Of a stretch of DNA of 64,000 bases, positions 35,331-46,584 are shown in pieces. Source of the stretch: Rhynchospora pubera. Its lineage: Eukaryota; Streptophyta; Magnoliopsida; Poales; Cyperaceae. A program made the position numbers and the translations under genes. A model generated the notes under the pieces. That model did not search any database, was not told where the DNA came from, and saw only the letters and a program-made list of their open reading frames with translations. Location: NCBI GenBank assembly GCA_028095005.1, contig CM051460.1, forward strand, positions 83,159,676 through 83,223,675, read 5' to 3'. Within the stretch, counting starts at the first letter, position 1; each line of letters opens with the position of its first letter.

Positions 35331-36438
35331 GGATAATGGCAGGGATTCATTTTGTTTAGAGCCAGGGGTTCATTTTGTTTAGTTTTGTATTATATTGTAT
35401 TTTTTTTTTTCAATTTGAAGTGAATTAAGCTTGTTTGTTTTTCGAATTGTGACAGATCAAATGCTGCATTGAATGTGTGACATATTAAGATAAATTGCTC
35501 TCGTTTAAATTTGTGTTTTCATCCCCAAGTGATATTTCTGACGTTAATTGAGAATGTTCAATAGTTCACTAATACACATCAAAGGCATTGGTGCATGCTT
35601 AGTTCTTTCTTAAATTGTTTTTAGTGCTCGTCTTTTTTGGTTTTGTACCACTGGTACGAATGTAAATACCCATCATGATAGGTGCATGTGTAGAGATATC
35701 ACTGAAATCACTGATACAAAAATAGCAACTTCTTGAAATGAAATCCTGTGGCGCGTGACATATGGTGTAGCGCGCCACCTTAGCCGTCTGATCAAGATCC
35801 AATGGACAAGGGAGCCCCGTGCATGTAACCTAGATTGATAGGCCTGTAAAAAATGAACCATCCGATCAAGATCAGATGGCTCGTACGCGCGCTACAGCAC
35901 GTGTCGCGCAACAGCGAATCCGAATTGCAACTTCTTTAAACACTATACTTCTTTTATAAGTGTACCATGACAATTTAATCATGACACCTTATATCTGTCC
36001 TTTATTATTTACCCTGGATGCCACCTTTTGATAAGTGTACCATGACAATTTAATCTACAAACCGACACATATATTTGACCATGACAATTTAATCAACAAG
36101 GCTATGTACATAAGATAAACTACTATACATATATTTCAAGTAATGTAGCTTGCACAACAGAGATACTGACAAACTAAAAATAACAGCATGTTTAAAGATA
36201 GCATCATGGCAAACATCATTTAGTTTACAAGGCACATTCATTGTTATACAATCAATACAATCACTGTGCCAAATTGATTGCTATATAGTTTTCAATATTA
36301 TACAAGTTCTTGTTGCACATAAAATATTAGTCAGTATTTAGAAATGAAAGCTTATATTATTAATACTTGCACTTAACTTGATATAGAATGTACACACAGG
36401 GTTAAATGTTTGACTGATAACACTGGTCAGACCTTTCC
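35331..36438. other. Intergenic with a small inverted-repeat element
   Basis: At about 35760-35900 an inverted-repeat stretch (CCGTCTGATCAAGATCCAAT and CCATCCGATCAAGATCAGAT, with GC-rich edges such as GTAGCGCGCCACC) is distantly like family-2 MITEs. A phrase AAGTGTACCATGACAATTTA is duplicated at 35957 and 36016. No gene is seen. Confidence 0.4.
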
Positions 36439-37970
36439 GAAAAAATTAATACTAACCATACTGTTCATATTAATTTTGATAATAACAGAAAAAGAATCGA
36501 AATTTTAATACTAACGTTGTTGGATCGTCATCCCAGTTGACGAAAGCCCAATACCCTTAGATCGTCATCCCAGTTGACGATCCAAACTTGGATCGTCATC
36601 CGAAATAACGATCCAACAAAAAAACCAAATATTTTAAGTTTCTGAAATTTTTTTGTTTAAAATTTCAGAAACTTTTTTTAAATGCAAATTTTGCATTTTA
36701 GCCCCCAAAGTTTTTATTATTACAAAATATATAATTATGATTAAAAATTAAACATAATTAAAACATCTATTATAAAAATAAGTACATAATTAAATTATGC
36801 ATGTTAAATACATAATATTTTATATGTTTGTAATATTTATTTATACATACATACATATATATATATATATAATGTAACATTTATTTTATATATTAAATAC
36901 ATATTATTGTATATAATTAAAATATATGATGCATATTATTATGTATATATATTTCTATGAATATTTATTTATACATTAAAAAAACTTATATATTAATATC
37001 TACATTTAATGTATAACAATTTTTTTTATTGGACTACTATGTAAAAATAATAATTTTAGAGTCATCGGCGAATAAATTCAACAAAAAATATATTCAATTC
37101 TTTCGCTGATGACACTAAAATTATTATTTTTACAATATAGTCCAATAAAATTTTTTGTTGTATATTTTATATGAATTTTTAATGTATATAAATTTTTAAT
37201 TAAAAAATTATACATTAAAAAATATATGGTGACGATGACCATATATTTCTATGTATAAGTATATTAAAAAAAATATATGTATATAAAATATATTAAAAAA
37301 TCATACATTAAAAAATATGTACTTAAAATATGTGATTTTTTTACATAATAGTCCAATAAAAAAAATTTGTTATATATTAAATGTAGATATTAACATATAA
37401 ATTTTTTAAATGTATAAATAAATATACATAGAAATATATATACATAATAATATGCATCATATATTTTAATTATATACAATAATATGTATTTAATATATAA
37501 AATAAATATTACATTATATATAAATGTATAAATAAATATCACAAACATATAAAATATTATGTATTTAACATGCATAATTTAATTATATACTTATATTTTT
37601 ATAATAGATATTTTAATTATGTTTAATTTTTAATCATAAATTATATATTTTGTAATAATAAAAACTTTGGGGGCTAAAATGTAAAATTTGCATTAAAAAA
37701 AGTTTGTGAAATTTTTTGTTTGGATCGTCATTTCGGATGACGATCCAAACAAAAAAATTTCAGAAACTTAAAATATTTGGTTTTTTTGTTGGATCGTTAT
37801 TTCGGATGACGATCCAAGCTTGGATCGTCAACTGGGATGACGATCCAAGGGTATTGGGCTTTCGTCAACTGGGATGACGATCCATCAATGTTAGTATTAA
37901 AATTTCGATTTTTTTTCTGTTATTATCAAAATTAATATGAACAGTAAGATTACTATTAATTTTTTCAGCA
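36439..37970. repeat. 1.5-kb foldback (long inverted repeat) element
   Basis: The left arm (36439 to about 37050) begins GAAAAAATTAATACTAACC. It is matched by the complement of the right arm (about 37345-37967), over roughly 600 bp including ACTGTTCATATTAATTTTG and AAATTTCGAT. The outer part of each arm holds repeated short palindromes TTGGATCGTCATC ... GATGACGATCCAA; the inner part is AT-rich. The central 300 bp has its own nested inverted repeats around TATTGGACTA. No coding sequence and no convincing TSD were found. A transcript would form a very long hairpin. Confidence 0.85.
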
Positions 37971-38770
37971 CTTAATTCTCTTTCGAAATAGATTGAGTCA
38001 TTATACTGGCCCAATTCTCATGCTATGGCCCATATAAGTGTGAATTTCTGGCCAGAATGACAAGTGAATTTAGGCCTTGTGAATGTATAATCCAGAACAA
38101 GCGATGAAGTTTTCGTCGACGTCGAGTAACGGAGAATAGCTTGTGTTTCTGAAATAGCACTGTTCTAAATCACTTGCAAACCAAATGTTTCGAGATAAAA
38201 AAAAAGAAAAAAAAAAAAAACAGGGCCGGCTTTAATTTGCAATTCTTAATATCTTGTTGCGATAGCAAACTAAATTCATCATATTTTCGGACCAAAACAA
38301 CATAAATTCTATGACTGAATAGCACAACGTTAGCAACTTAGCATTCATTTCCATAATATCTGAATTAAATCACTTCAATCTAGACGCCCACAACATTTAT
38401 AACTACGTTAGCACTTAGCAGTGGTACTTTTAGTTCATGCCATAGCATCACATATTTGAGTTTCAAAGGCAAGTTGTCTTTTATTGCAAAATATTCATTG
38501 ATACAGGAAGGAACATTTTTCCTTGATTCTCAAGCTATCCCTTTATACTCCATTCCATTAATAAATTTCCTTTTTTCCTAAATCCAAAGCCTGTTTCAAA
38601 GGGGGCAGCGCTGTAGCGGCCAAGACAGTAACATTAATTAAACTAAAGAGCAAGCCCCATCCACGAATCAATTTCTTCAAAACTTTTTGTAAAAACAATC
38701 GTCAAATTAATAATTGCCAGAGGTTAGAACATAAATGACACAAGAACAAAGATAAAGAAGCTTGTCCTCT
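37971..38770. other. Intergenic between the foldback and the Clp gene; Clp 3' UTR
   Basis: Nothing is recognised apart from the probable 3' UTR of the minus-strand Clp gene in the last few hundred bases. An A-rich run occurs at about 38200-38220. Confidence 0.4.
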
Positions 38771-41700
38771 TTAAGTTGTGGGGACTCCGTGTTTAAAATC
38801 CCAATAATTGCTCTCAGGAGGTCCAGCGGCCGGTGTAGGTGCAATTAGACCAGGTTTACCATCATCTATAACTGCATCCACCAACCCGTAATCTTTTGCT
38901 TGCCAAGGGTCCATGAAATTCTCATGATCCGTGTCCAACTCAATCTGCAAATGAAATTATATTTTGCATTCCCATAAGTAATATATGTCTGCCAAAAATG
39001 CATACTTGTTACATGTTCAAAGGTCATGAAGTTTAGTCACTTTTAGCTTGAGTTAACTTGATAGCTGGTTTTTCATTGGTGCAACATTTGAAATAATCCA
39101 GCAGATGGAGGATCTTATTGAAAATATGGTAGTACAAGTACTGTAAACCAATTGTGTGAGATATGGGTGCATTATGCGGAAAAATAAGTTTTTTATGACA
39201 CAAATGTCTAGGAGTAAGCTTCCGTGCTGGTTGTATAAATGTTGTCAGGCAGATTCTGGGGACAGGTAAAATAGGTGCATTGGTACCGGACATTTCAGGT
39301 GCCATACTGATTAGTTCTATCTTTTGAGTTGATTCCTAGTCTCTATGTAGAAGAACTTTGCAGTTCTGTTCATACAAATGTCATGGGGAGAAAATACTCA
39401 CTTATTTCAAGACAAATAAAAAAAAAAAACTAGCGTAAGCAGCACAGGAGTGCTGATAATGCATCAAACATCATCCATCTATGTATCTATCTTGTATAAA
39501 CAATTATCACATTATTACTTTATTATTTGGATGAGTACCTGGATGTTAAACTAACTGGTTATAATAATTAGAAAACCCTCTCACATTGAGACCCAACCAT
39601 TTTAGATACATGCCATATTAATTCCTAGGCTCAATACAAATACAATCTGTGCTGTTATGTACAAAAAAGGAAGGTCACTTCACTGAAATAACCAAAAGGG
39701 AAAAAAATATCTAAGGGATATTCACAAAGTCACCTGGTCCTGGGGTTTTCCTGTAACAATCGAATAGATCTTCAGCATTTTCGTTTTTTGGTACATCATT
39801 TCTCTGGCCTGAATTCCTATATTTGATGCCTGTTCAGAAAATAATGAAAATAAGGACACAGAAATAAAAGCACTACAGAGGAACTTATTGTAGTATGCAG
39901 TACAAGAAGATTTATTCACTGTAACTAATACTAATTTTGATCTGCTTGCTCTGTTAAACAATGCTAATTTAAATCTGGAGTCATCATCATGTCCATCATG
40001 CCTTCTCTTATAAATATTTTTTTGTTGTTGCAACTATTTTCTACCACAATTCGTTAACAGTCACTATATTTTGGATCCACTCGATTTGAACAAAAATAGT
40101 GTAAATCAGTGTTACAAAACTAAAAAAAATAACAATAAATAAAAAAAAGCTAAGGTTTAGGGATCATAATAGACAATTCAATTGATTTAGGAATATTAAT
40201 GCAACTCCTTAAGAAGAGATTCTCATCCCATTGTTGGGATATGCTGGTATAGACTGATAGATAGGGGGCAACTTGTAACAGAACACACCTGTCTCAAAGA
40301 ATGATGTCATTTGTTTCACCTTCATTTGAGGGCATTTGAGCCTTAAATATTAAGAGCAAAGAAAACAATTCAAAAAGTTGTACCAAATTAAGACAGAATT
40401 TAAGGAGCATTACGCACCGCACCACCACCAGCTCCAAAAGGCTGCTGGATCATAACCCTAGAATTGGGCATGCAAAACCTCTTCCCACGGGTTCCACATG
40501 CAAGAAGAAATGCAGCAACATTTGCAGCTAGGCCCATACAAACAGTTGATATGTCAGCTCTGCAAAGCTTCATGCCATCATATATTGCCATCCCTGCCAA
40601 ATCACAGTCACTAAAACCAACATAAAATGGGAAAAAGAAAATCCCAAACTTAACCTTGTTTGTGTTTGTAAGTTGTAAATAACATGTTTCACATATTTGC
40701 AACAATACCAGCAACTTTTGATATTTGTATTAAGCAAATAGTTAGATTAAGGTGCATCCCGTTAAAATCTGACAATGTATCCCTACTGTTGTGATTCCAG
40801 GAAGACTTCTATTTTCCAATACCAAATTAGATAAAAATAACAGAGGTGGATTATAATACTGTAGACAATTTTCATGAACAATCATCAAGTGAACAAGGAC
40901 ATAAATAATTTTGCTACAAACAATGTTTTGTGGTAAACATTTTCCTTATAAAAATAATGAACAGGTCGTTGGTCAGTTGAAGGCTTGGAGCCAAGTTTCT
41001 CCCAATTGATCCCTCTGTCATGCAAGTAAAGCTCAATTTAACCTGCCTTTTCCAAAATGATCTCAATCATGCAATTAAGACTTAATTTGACTGCACTTAA
41101 TCGGGCAATTAAGAATCTCCCAACCACTTACCCAAACCAACTGTCAATTAAGCAGGAATCCCTAAATTAGAGCACAATTGACCCTCTATTTGAACATACC
41201 ATCTGTGATGGAGCCTCCTGGTGAATTTATGAACAATTTGATCTCCTTTGAAGGATCATTTGCATCAAGAAGTAACAGTTGTGAAACAATTAAGTCAGCT
41301 GCCACAGACTCCACCTATTTATTTTACGATATGAGAGAGAGACAGAGAGAGCTGTGAGAAACCATAAAATTAAAAAAACTTCTAGAACTAATCGATACTG
41401 TACTTTGTCCAATAGTCATAATAATGTCACATAATATAAACCTCAGTCTAACCCAATTACCCCAACCACCTAATTACCTCAAAGAAACCAAAATCAGCAT
41501 ACTTTAAGTTCATTATGTCCAAGTAAAACCCAAAAGAAGCAAAATTTACGAAAGGGAAAAAAAAAAAGAAAACCTGAGACCCCAAAAAGACAATCCTTTG
41601 CTTGAGAAGCATATCGTTGGTGTCAAGCTGGTCGAGGCTTGGGAAAGAAGTAGGCCTCCTGAGCCTCTCAGAGAGGTCCCAATTCGACGAGAGAGTTCTC

Positions 41701-41846
41701 CGACTACTATGGCTAGTCCCCTTCGCCTTCGCCATTGCCTTGATCGAGACTCGCTGGGTGCTCCTTACTAGGGTTCTATTGGGGAATTCGTGCGATGTAC
41801 GGAGAGGAGGAGAAGATAAGAGCTTAGTCGTGGCCATGGCTTCCAT
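38771..41846 (-). CDS. CLPP3-like: ClpP3-like plastid Clp protease subunit lacking the catalytic triad
   Basis: Five exons on the minus strand join in phase: 41846-41574, 41314-41200, 40593-40418, 39829-39734 and 38944-38771, giving 277 residues. Residues 1 to about 60 are Ser/Arg-rich and acid-poor, as in a chloroplast transit peptide. The flanks TLSSNWD, LLKQRIVFLGSQ and VIDDGKPGLIAP are typical of plant ClpP3. Yet the nucleophile Ser of GLAAS is Asn154 (GLAANVAAF), the His of MIHQP is Gln179 (MIQQP), and the Asp is Glu228 (DTDHE). Spacings of 25 and 49 residues equal those of E. coli ClpP (97, 122, 171), so the alignment is gap-free. The protein should fold as a ClpP subunit but not cleave peptides, like ClpR subunits of the plastid core. 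The first two substitutions also occur in the pseudogene copy. The alternative is recent loss of function with an intact frame. Confidence 0.85.
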
Positions 41847-41917
41847 GACTGGCGCTCTCGAGTTAGGGGTTATGGTTTTTGTGTTTGTTCTTGCTATCTG
41901 GTAGTGGTAACGGGTAA

Positions 41918-42118
41918 GGTTCTCCTCTGGTCGTTTTTTACAAACGACCACCTGGTCGTTTTCGATCTGGACCGTCTGATTTAATCTCAACGGTTAATAT
42001 TTTTTCGGGCCTATCAATCGTGGTACTAGCACGGGGCATCTATAGCCATTAAGATTAAATCAGACGGCCCAGATCTAAAACGACCAGGTGGTCTGCCGAC
42101 CAGAGGATCTGGTTCCTC
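41918..42118. mobile_element. Family-2 MITE in the promoter or 5' UTR of the Clp gene
   Basis: The copy is an inverted repeat with arms CTCCTCTGGTCG / CGACCAGAGGAT and CACCTGGTCGTTTTCGATCT plus GACCGTCTGATTTAATCT, matched by AGATTAAATCAGACGG and AAAACGACCAGGTGG. It starts about 70 bp upstream of the Clp start codon. The Clp pseudogene lacks it at the corresponding place, so it inserted after the duplication or was lost there. Confidence 0.75.
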
Positions 42119-42488
42119 TTCTCTACTGTGTAAGTGTTCGGATCGGGTACGTATCAATACGGACTTTGGACTACGGATTGAAGACCGTTTACGTTTATTT
42201 ATCGAGGAGCGTTTGGATCGCTGTTTCGGATATTTTGGGACAAAATATTTGTTTAATTTAAATTGAATAATATAAGGAAGGACTTAGATCATTTTTTCAT
42301 CTAATATTATGTACTGCAGAGTACATTGGTTCCTGTCAAAATTACAGTGGGTCTGCTCTAGAAGCATTAAAATGGTTCAGGAAAATAATCTTGTTTATTA
42401 TAAGAGGATCAAAATGCCTTTAATTTTTAGAACTTCAAATATAAAACTAAATAATAAAGAGAACGTTACATAATTTATTTACACCTGT
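42119..42488 (-). promoter_or_regulatory. Upstream region of the Clp gene
   Basis: The segments 42125-42195 and 42208-42290 are conserved in the pseudogene copy (4545-4615 and 6187-6280). This suggests that the duplicated segment included the promoter. No individual element could be assigned. Confidence 0.45.
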
Positions 42489-42607
42489 GTATGTGGAGAA
42501 TGAATTTTTTTTTTTGAATAAAAAAGGGGTCCGACCCCAGATTTTTTCATTGATAAGAATTATAAAAAAAAAATACAAAGAAGCAACAAAATATAACGAG
42601 TTGCTAT

Positions 42608-42764
42608 GGGTGCGTTTGGATAGGTGTGGGAAGAAGGGAAGAAGGGAAGAAGTGGGAAGAAGTATTGGGAAGTGTGTAACTTTGTGAAGAGTTTGGATTG
42701 TTTATAATTTTTTTTCTTCCCATCTTCCTTCTTCTTCTTCTTCTTCTCTCATCCAAACGCACCC
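42608..42764 (+). mobile_element. Purine-rich MITE, copy 4 (nested in the LINE)
   Basis: The ends GGGTGCGTTTGGATAG and ATCCAAACGCACCC, the shared core and the purine and pyrimidine arms are all present. The TSD is TAT (42605-42607 and 42765-42767). It lies in the LINE 3' untranslated part, so it is younger than the LINE insertion. Confidence 0.9.
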
Positions 42765-42880
42765 TATGAGTTTAAAAAAAATAAAAAATAAAGCCTGAAT
42801 CGAACTTAAAGAAGTCAATTTAACTGTGCACAAGAGGAGATAAAGTGGAAGTCAACAAAAAAAAAAAGAAGAAGAAAGAG

Positions 42881-44446
42881 TCAACCAGCTAGTTGGGGTC
42901 TTGTGCTTGACAAAGTCTCCAATCCTCTCAGATCAGACATCAGAGATGCAACTAAATCAGTGGAGGTGGCGAGATTTTTAAAAATCTTGAAGCAGCGTTC
43001 CTTCCATGCCCAGAAGCAAGTTAAGACATATAACTCAGCAACTTTATTTGAAGAGGTGTTGTTAATCAGAGTCTCAAGCAGTGGTGGTATGAACCGGTTA
43101 AGTGTACCCGATTGGGCAAGAACCGATGAGAGTGTCTTGCAGAAGAAAATGCATGTGTTAAAAACATGAGAAGAAGATTCACATGCAGCTCTACATAGCG
43201 AACACTGATTTACCAAAATCAGGCCTCTCTTTTGGAGATTGTCAATTGTTGGCAGGTTGTCTTGTAGCATTAGCCAAGTGAAGGTTAGAGCTCTTGGCGG
43301 CACTTTAAGCTGCCAAATAAGTCTAAGGTCCGAGGGCACTTTTGGGAGAAGATTTAGAAAGTTGTAGAGAGAAGATGTTGTGAAGGTTCCTTTGGTTAGG
43401 GACCAGGAAATGCTATTTGTTGTAACTGAGTTTGAAGGGGTTTGTGAGGGTGAATTTTGTAAGACCTGAAGCAGTGTGATAAGTTGTTGGATTGTTGAAG
43501 AGGAAGAGAAGATTGAGGGCCTGAAAAGAACCGAGGGTTGGTGTTTATTTGCAAGGAAGTTGGCTACTGTAATATCTGATTGCAAGCAGTAAGTGAAAAG
43601 ATTTTCAAAACTGATGCTTAGCACTTCTATACCCCAATTTTGGATCCAGAAAAAAGTAGTCACATGTAACAGTCTCAAAGGTAACTGTAGTATTGAAACT
43701 TGGAAGCAATTCTTGAAAGAGCTTAGTAAAGGACTGTGTACTGGCAGTAAAGTGGGTGTACCTTGCATTGCAAGAAGCAAATTTTTCCAATTTGAGGGAA
43801 TAGGGTTGTACCATTGCCAGAGCCATCTAGCTAGTAAGGAGAGGTTAAACGAGGAGAGATCACGCACTCCTAGACCCCCGACTTGTTTTGAAGAACACAC
43901 TTTGTCCCATGAAACTGTCACTAATTTTCTGCCATCAGAATTGTTCCCCAACCAAAGGAAAGTTCTTCTTATTTTGTCAATATTTTGTAACACCCATTTC
44001 GGTAACTTAAAAATCGACATGAAATAAACTGGTAGCGAGGTAAGACAGGAGTTTTCTAGAAATAGCCGACCAGCAAAAAATAAAAGGGAAGAGCTCCAAG
44101 TGTTCAATTTACACTCGAACTTTTGGAATAGAAACTCATAATCCTCCTTTCTCAGCCTCTTGTTTGAAAGCGACAAACCGAGATAATTTATAGGGAAGGT
44201 AAAAAGATTGCAGCTAAGCAAAGCTGCACATTGCTTACTTATGGAGTAGCCAACATTGACGACGGCGAGCTCAGACTTAGAGGGGTTAAGCTGTAATCTC
44301 GAAATCCATTGAAACACTACAAAGATGATTTTGAGGAGTTGGGACTGTCCTAAGTCCGGCTTGAAGAAAAAGATAGCATCGTCTGCATATAGTACGCATG
44401 GCTGCATTTCGGGAAAAAGAAAGAACAAAGTGCCACTCCGCTGCAA
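42881..44446 (-). pseudogene. LINE reverse transcriptase C-terminal part with zf-RVT region
   Basis: A 521-codon open frame contains the reverse transcriptase active-site box as YADDAIFFF at about residues 20-28. It then has the thumb region (GLSLSNKRLRKEDYEFL, WSSSLLFFAGRLFL) and a plant zf-RVT domain (LIWQLKVPPRALTFTWLM, CSLCRAACESSSHVFNTC) near the C-terminus. Upstream to 44587 a frame with stops still shows RDPLSSYLFILAMDYLS, the motif preceding the active site. The endonuclease and the N-terminal part of the reverse transcriptase are missing, so the fragment cannot move itself. Confidence 0.85.
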
Positions 44447-44605
44447 CCTAACGAGCCATCAAGAAAGATAATCCATTGCCAAAATGAAGAGGTAAGATGA
44501 GAGTGGATCCCTTGTGTAACGCCCCTCTTGAGGTCGAAAGACCTCCCTGACCATTAACAATAACCCTCGAGTAGCCTTGCAAAACACGTATGTGGAGAAT
44601 GAATT

Positions 44606-45029
44606 GTTTATTTCAACTTTGTTTTGATATCCATTGGAGGGTTGTAAAAGTCTGTACTATGGAGTCTGTGTGTTTTATTTTGATGATCTTGATGTCTAAA
44701 ATGAATTGTGAACCCGTAAAGCCGTCATTATTTCCTTATTTATATGTAGAAACCTTGAAGCATATCATATCTGACAGTTTTATTTTTATTTTTGGATGTC
44801 ACTTTGTTGAATTTCCAAATTTAGGGCACAAGGGAGTCACGAGGTACAGTTTCTAAGCTTTAATGTAAATACATGATGAGAGAATTTTATACATATATTT
44901 TGGTAGGATTTTGTCTTCAAATTAAACTAATTTGATTTGAAATAGGTTAATTAGGGTTATTTTAATTAGGATTTTGTGTCAAGAATGAGTTACTACCATA
45001 ATTCCTTCGTCGGTTGATCGGCCTCGAGT
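44606..45029. other. Unassigned sequence between the LINE and the LTR copy
   Basis: A short open stretch occurs (44590-44856) but nothing recognisable is encoded. The distal end of the inverted LTR may extend into the last part of this segment. Confidence 0.3.
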
Positions 45030-46584
45030 CCACCAAGGAGGTTAACCATAATCTTCAACTCTTGTGCTAGCAAGAGGAAGAAACAAGCTAATCCCTCTAG
45101 GTTTTCTCTCTCATTTAGCAATTAACTACTTTAATTTGTGGAGAGGAGTGCTCAACCCATGAGCTAGAAAGGAGAGTAGAAAAGAGAGAATGGAGAAAAA
45201 TCTGAAAATTTTTCTCCCTTGGTGAATTTTCGGCCAAAGAGGAAAATGTGAGAGAAAAAGAGTGGAGACTAGGGTTTCCCCAAAACTTGACCCCTTTATA
45301 TAGTGCTCTCTTGACCTACCTACCACAAATAATTGTGGACCATTCTACCCTCTTGTGGCCGGCCCCTAGAGAGGTCTTTGTGGGCTACATAAAGTGTGTT
45401 AAAAGCCCATTAATTCAATCCTTTTTATTGCTCTTTCAACCAACCTTATATCGGGCTTTTATTTAACTAATTAAATAAAGACCCAATAGCTCAATTAATT
45501 TAAATGAGTTGAACATAATTAATTATTAACTCATTAATAATTAATTTTGGTATTAACATATGTATTGATTTATTTCTATATGATCCCTTTGACTTAATTA
45601 ATTATAACGGTCCGCAACGCTATACAATTAATTAATCAACTCACCATATTTTCGCAATACGCAGTGTTGCGAATAAATAAACAATGTCCTGTATGGTTAA
45701 AGTCCTATTTGTGTGACCCTTTGAGGATTTATTTAAGTTGGACATGGAATTAAATCGTTATTTAATTCCAATAATCATAAGCGGTATCTAGCAACACGTT
45801 ATGATTCCCAATTCACATAAATAGTGTACTGCTACAGTATTTAAATCCTGCATAAGAGAATATATGTATTTTCCTATTTTGATTCTTATGTCGCACGATA
45901 TCATCCTATAATCCAAGATATGAATGTGTCATTCTTGCAGATTATACGTTTCTTGATCTAGAGATAATTGTATAAAGTTGCATGCAAACAATCTATCTCC
46001 ATCAAGGGGCCCAAACAGATATCGTCACTCACTAAGTGAATTAATGAGGGACATACGATTTTCTTGATGATTAGTTTTTCCCCGCACAATTCAAGAGAAA
46101 ATCAAGTCCGTATAGCAGCCCTTATCAAGAATCAGCGGTAGACAAGATTTATAGAACATATCCTCATGTGGAAAAGATAATCATCTCAAACTTAGAACCA
46201 AAATCATAACGAAATAAACAATGACGCATAACACAATCCATATGTTTATTTCGATGGGTCAAGTCCTGTGCTATGTTCCAATAACATACACATATGCAAT
46301 TAAGTTGGTAACTCTTTACCTATGATTTGTAGAGCTTAATCATCACTTAACTTACATACTAATCTTATATGATAATTAATGTTCCTTGTTAATTATCAAG
46401 ATTATGGACCGTTTAGATTTATTATTGTCATTCTAAAGAATGATCCACAGAGATCTACAATTCAGATCCTCAACCTGAATGATCTGTCAATAATAAACAT
46501 AGAAACAGATGATAAAATATCATCCATAACATAAACTAATATTTAAGTCATTAAATTATTGACTTCTAGGACATAACTCCAACA
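45030..46584 (-). mobile_element. Diverged inverted copy of the 8308-10069 solo LTR
   Basis: Read in complement, the copy starts TGTTGGAGTTATGTCCTAG at 46584. It follows the other copy over about 1.55 kb, including the GATCAAGAAACGTATAATCTG segment, the TATA box (complement of CCCCTTTATATAG, 45291) and the TGGACTCGAGG segment near 45030. Beyond that the similarity fades, so the distal border and TSD could not be fixed. No internal retrotransposon genes are adjacent. Confidence 0.75.

Larger units (their letters stand above)
42507..44587 (-). mobile_element. 5'-truncated LINE (L1-type) fragment
   Basis: The insert has a poly(A) tail on the minus strand (T-run from 42507, then AAAAAAGGGGTCCGACCCC, common at plant LINE 3' ends). 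It is flanked by an 18-bp direct repeat GTATGTGGAGAATGAATT (42489-42506 and 44588-44605). It contains the C-terminal half of a reverse transcriptase ORF on the minus strand. The 5' end stops within the reverse transcriptase domain. A purine-rich MITE is nested at 42608-42764. Confidence 0.9.

Noticed and set aside
38771..41846. Assignment as one of the known ClpR1 to ClpR4 genes
   Set aside because: The active-site surroundings and the flanking motifs match ClpP3, not the diverged motifs I know for ClpR proteins, so a ClpP3 duplicate with lost triad fits better.
43593..44027. Plus-strand frame of 144 codons
   Set aside because: It is the antisense shadow of the LINE reverse transcriptase frame.
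45066..45075. CTCTT near 45066 as the TSD of the inverted LTR copy
   Set aside because: The adjoining sequence does not align with the expected LTR end and the repeat is short enough to be chance.
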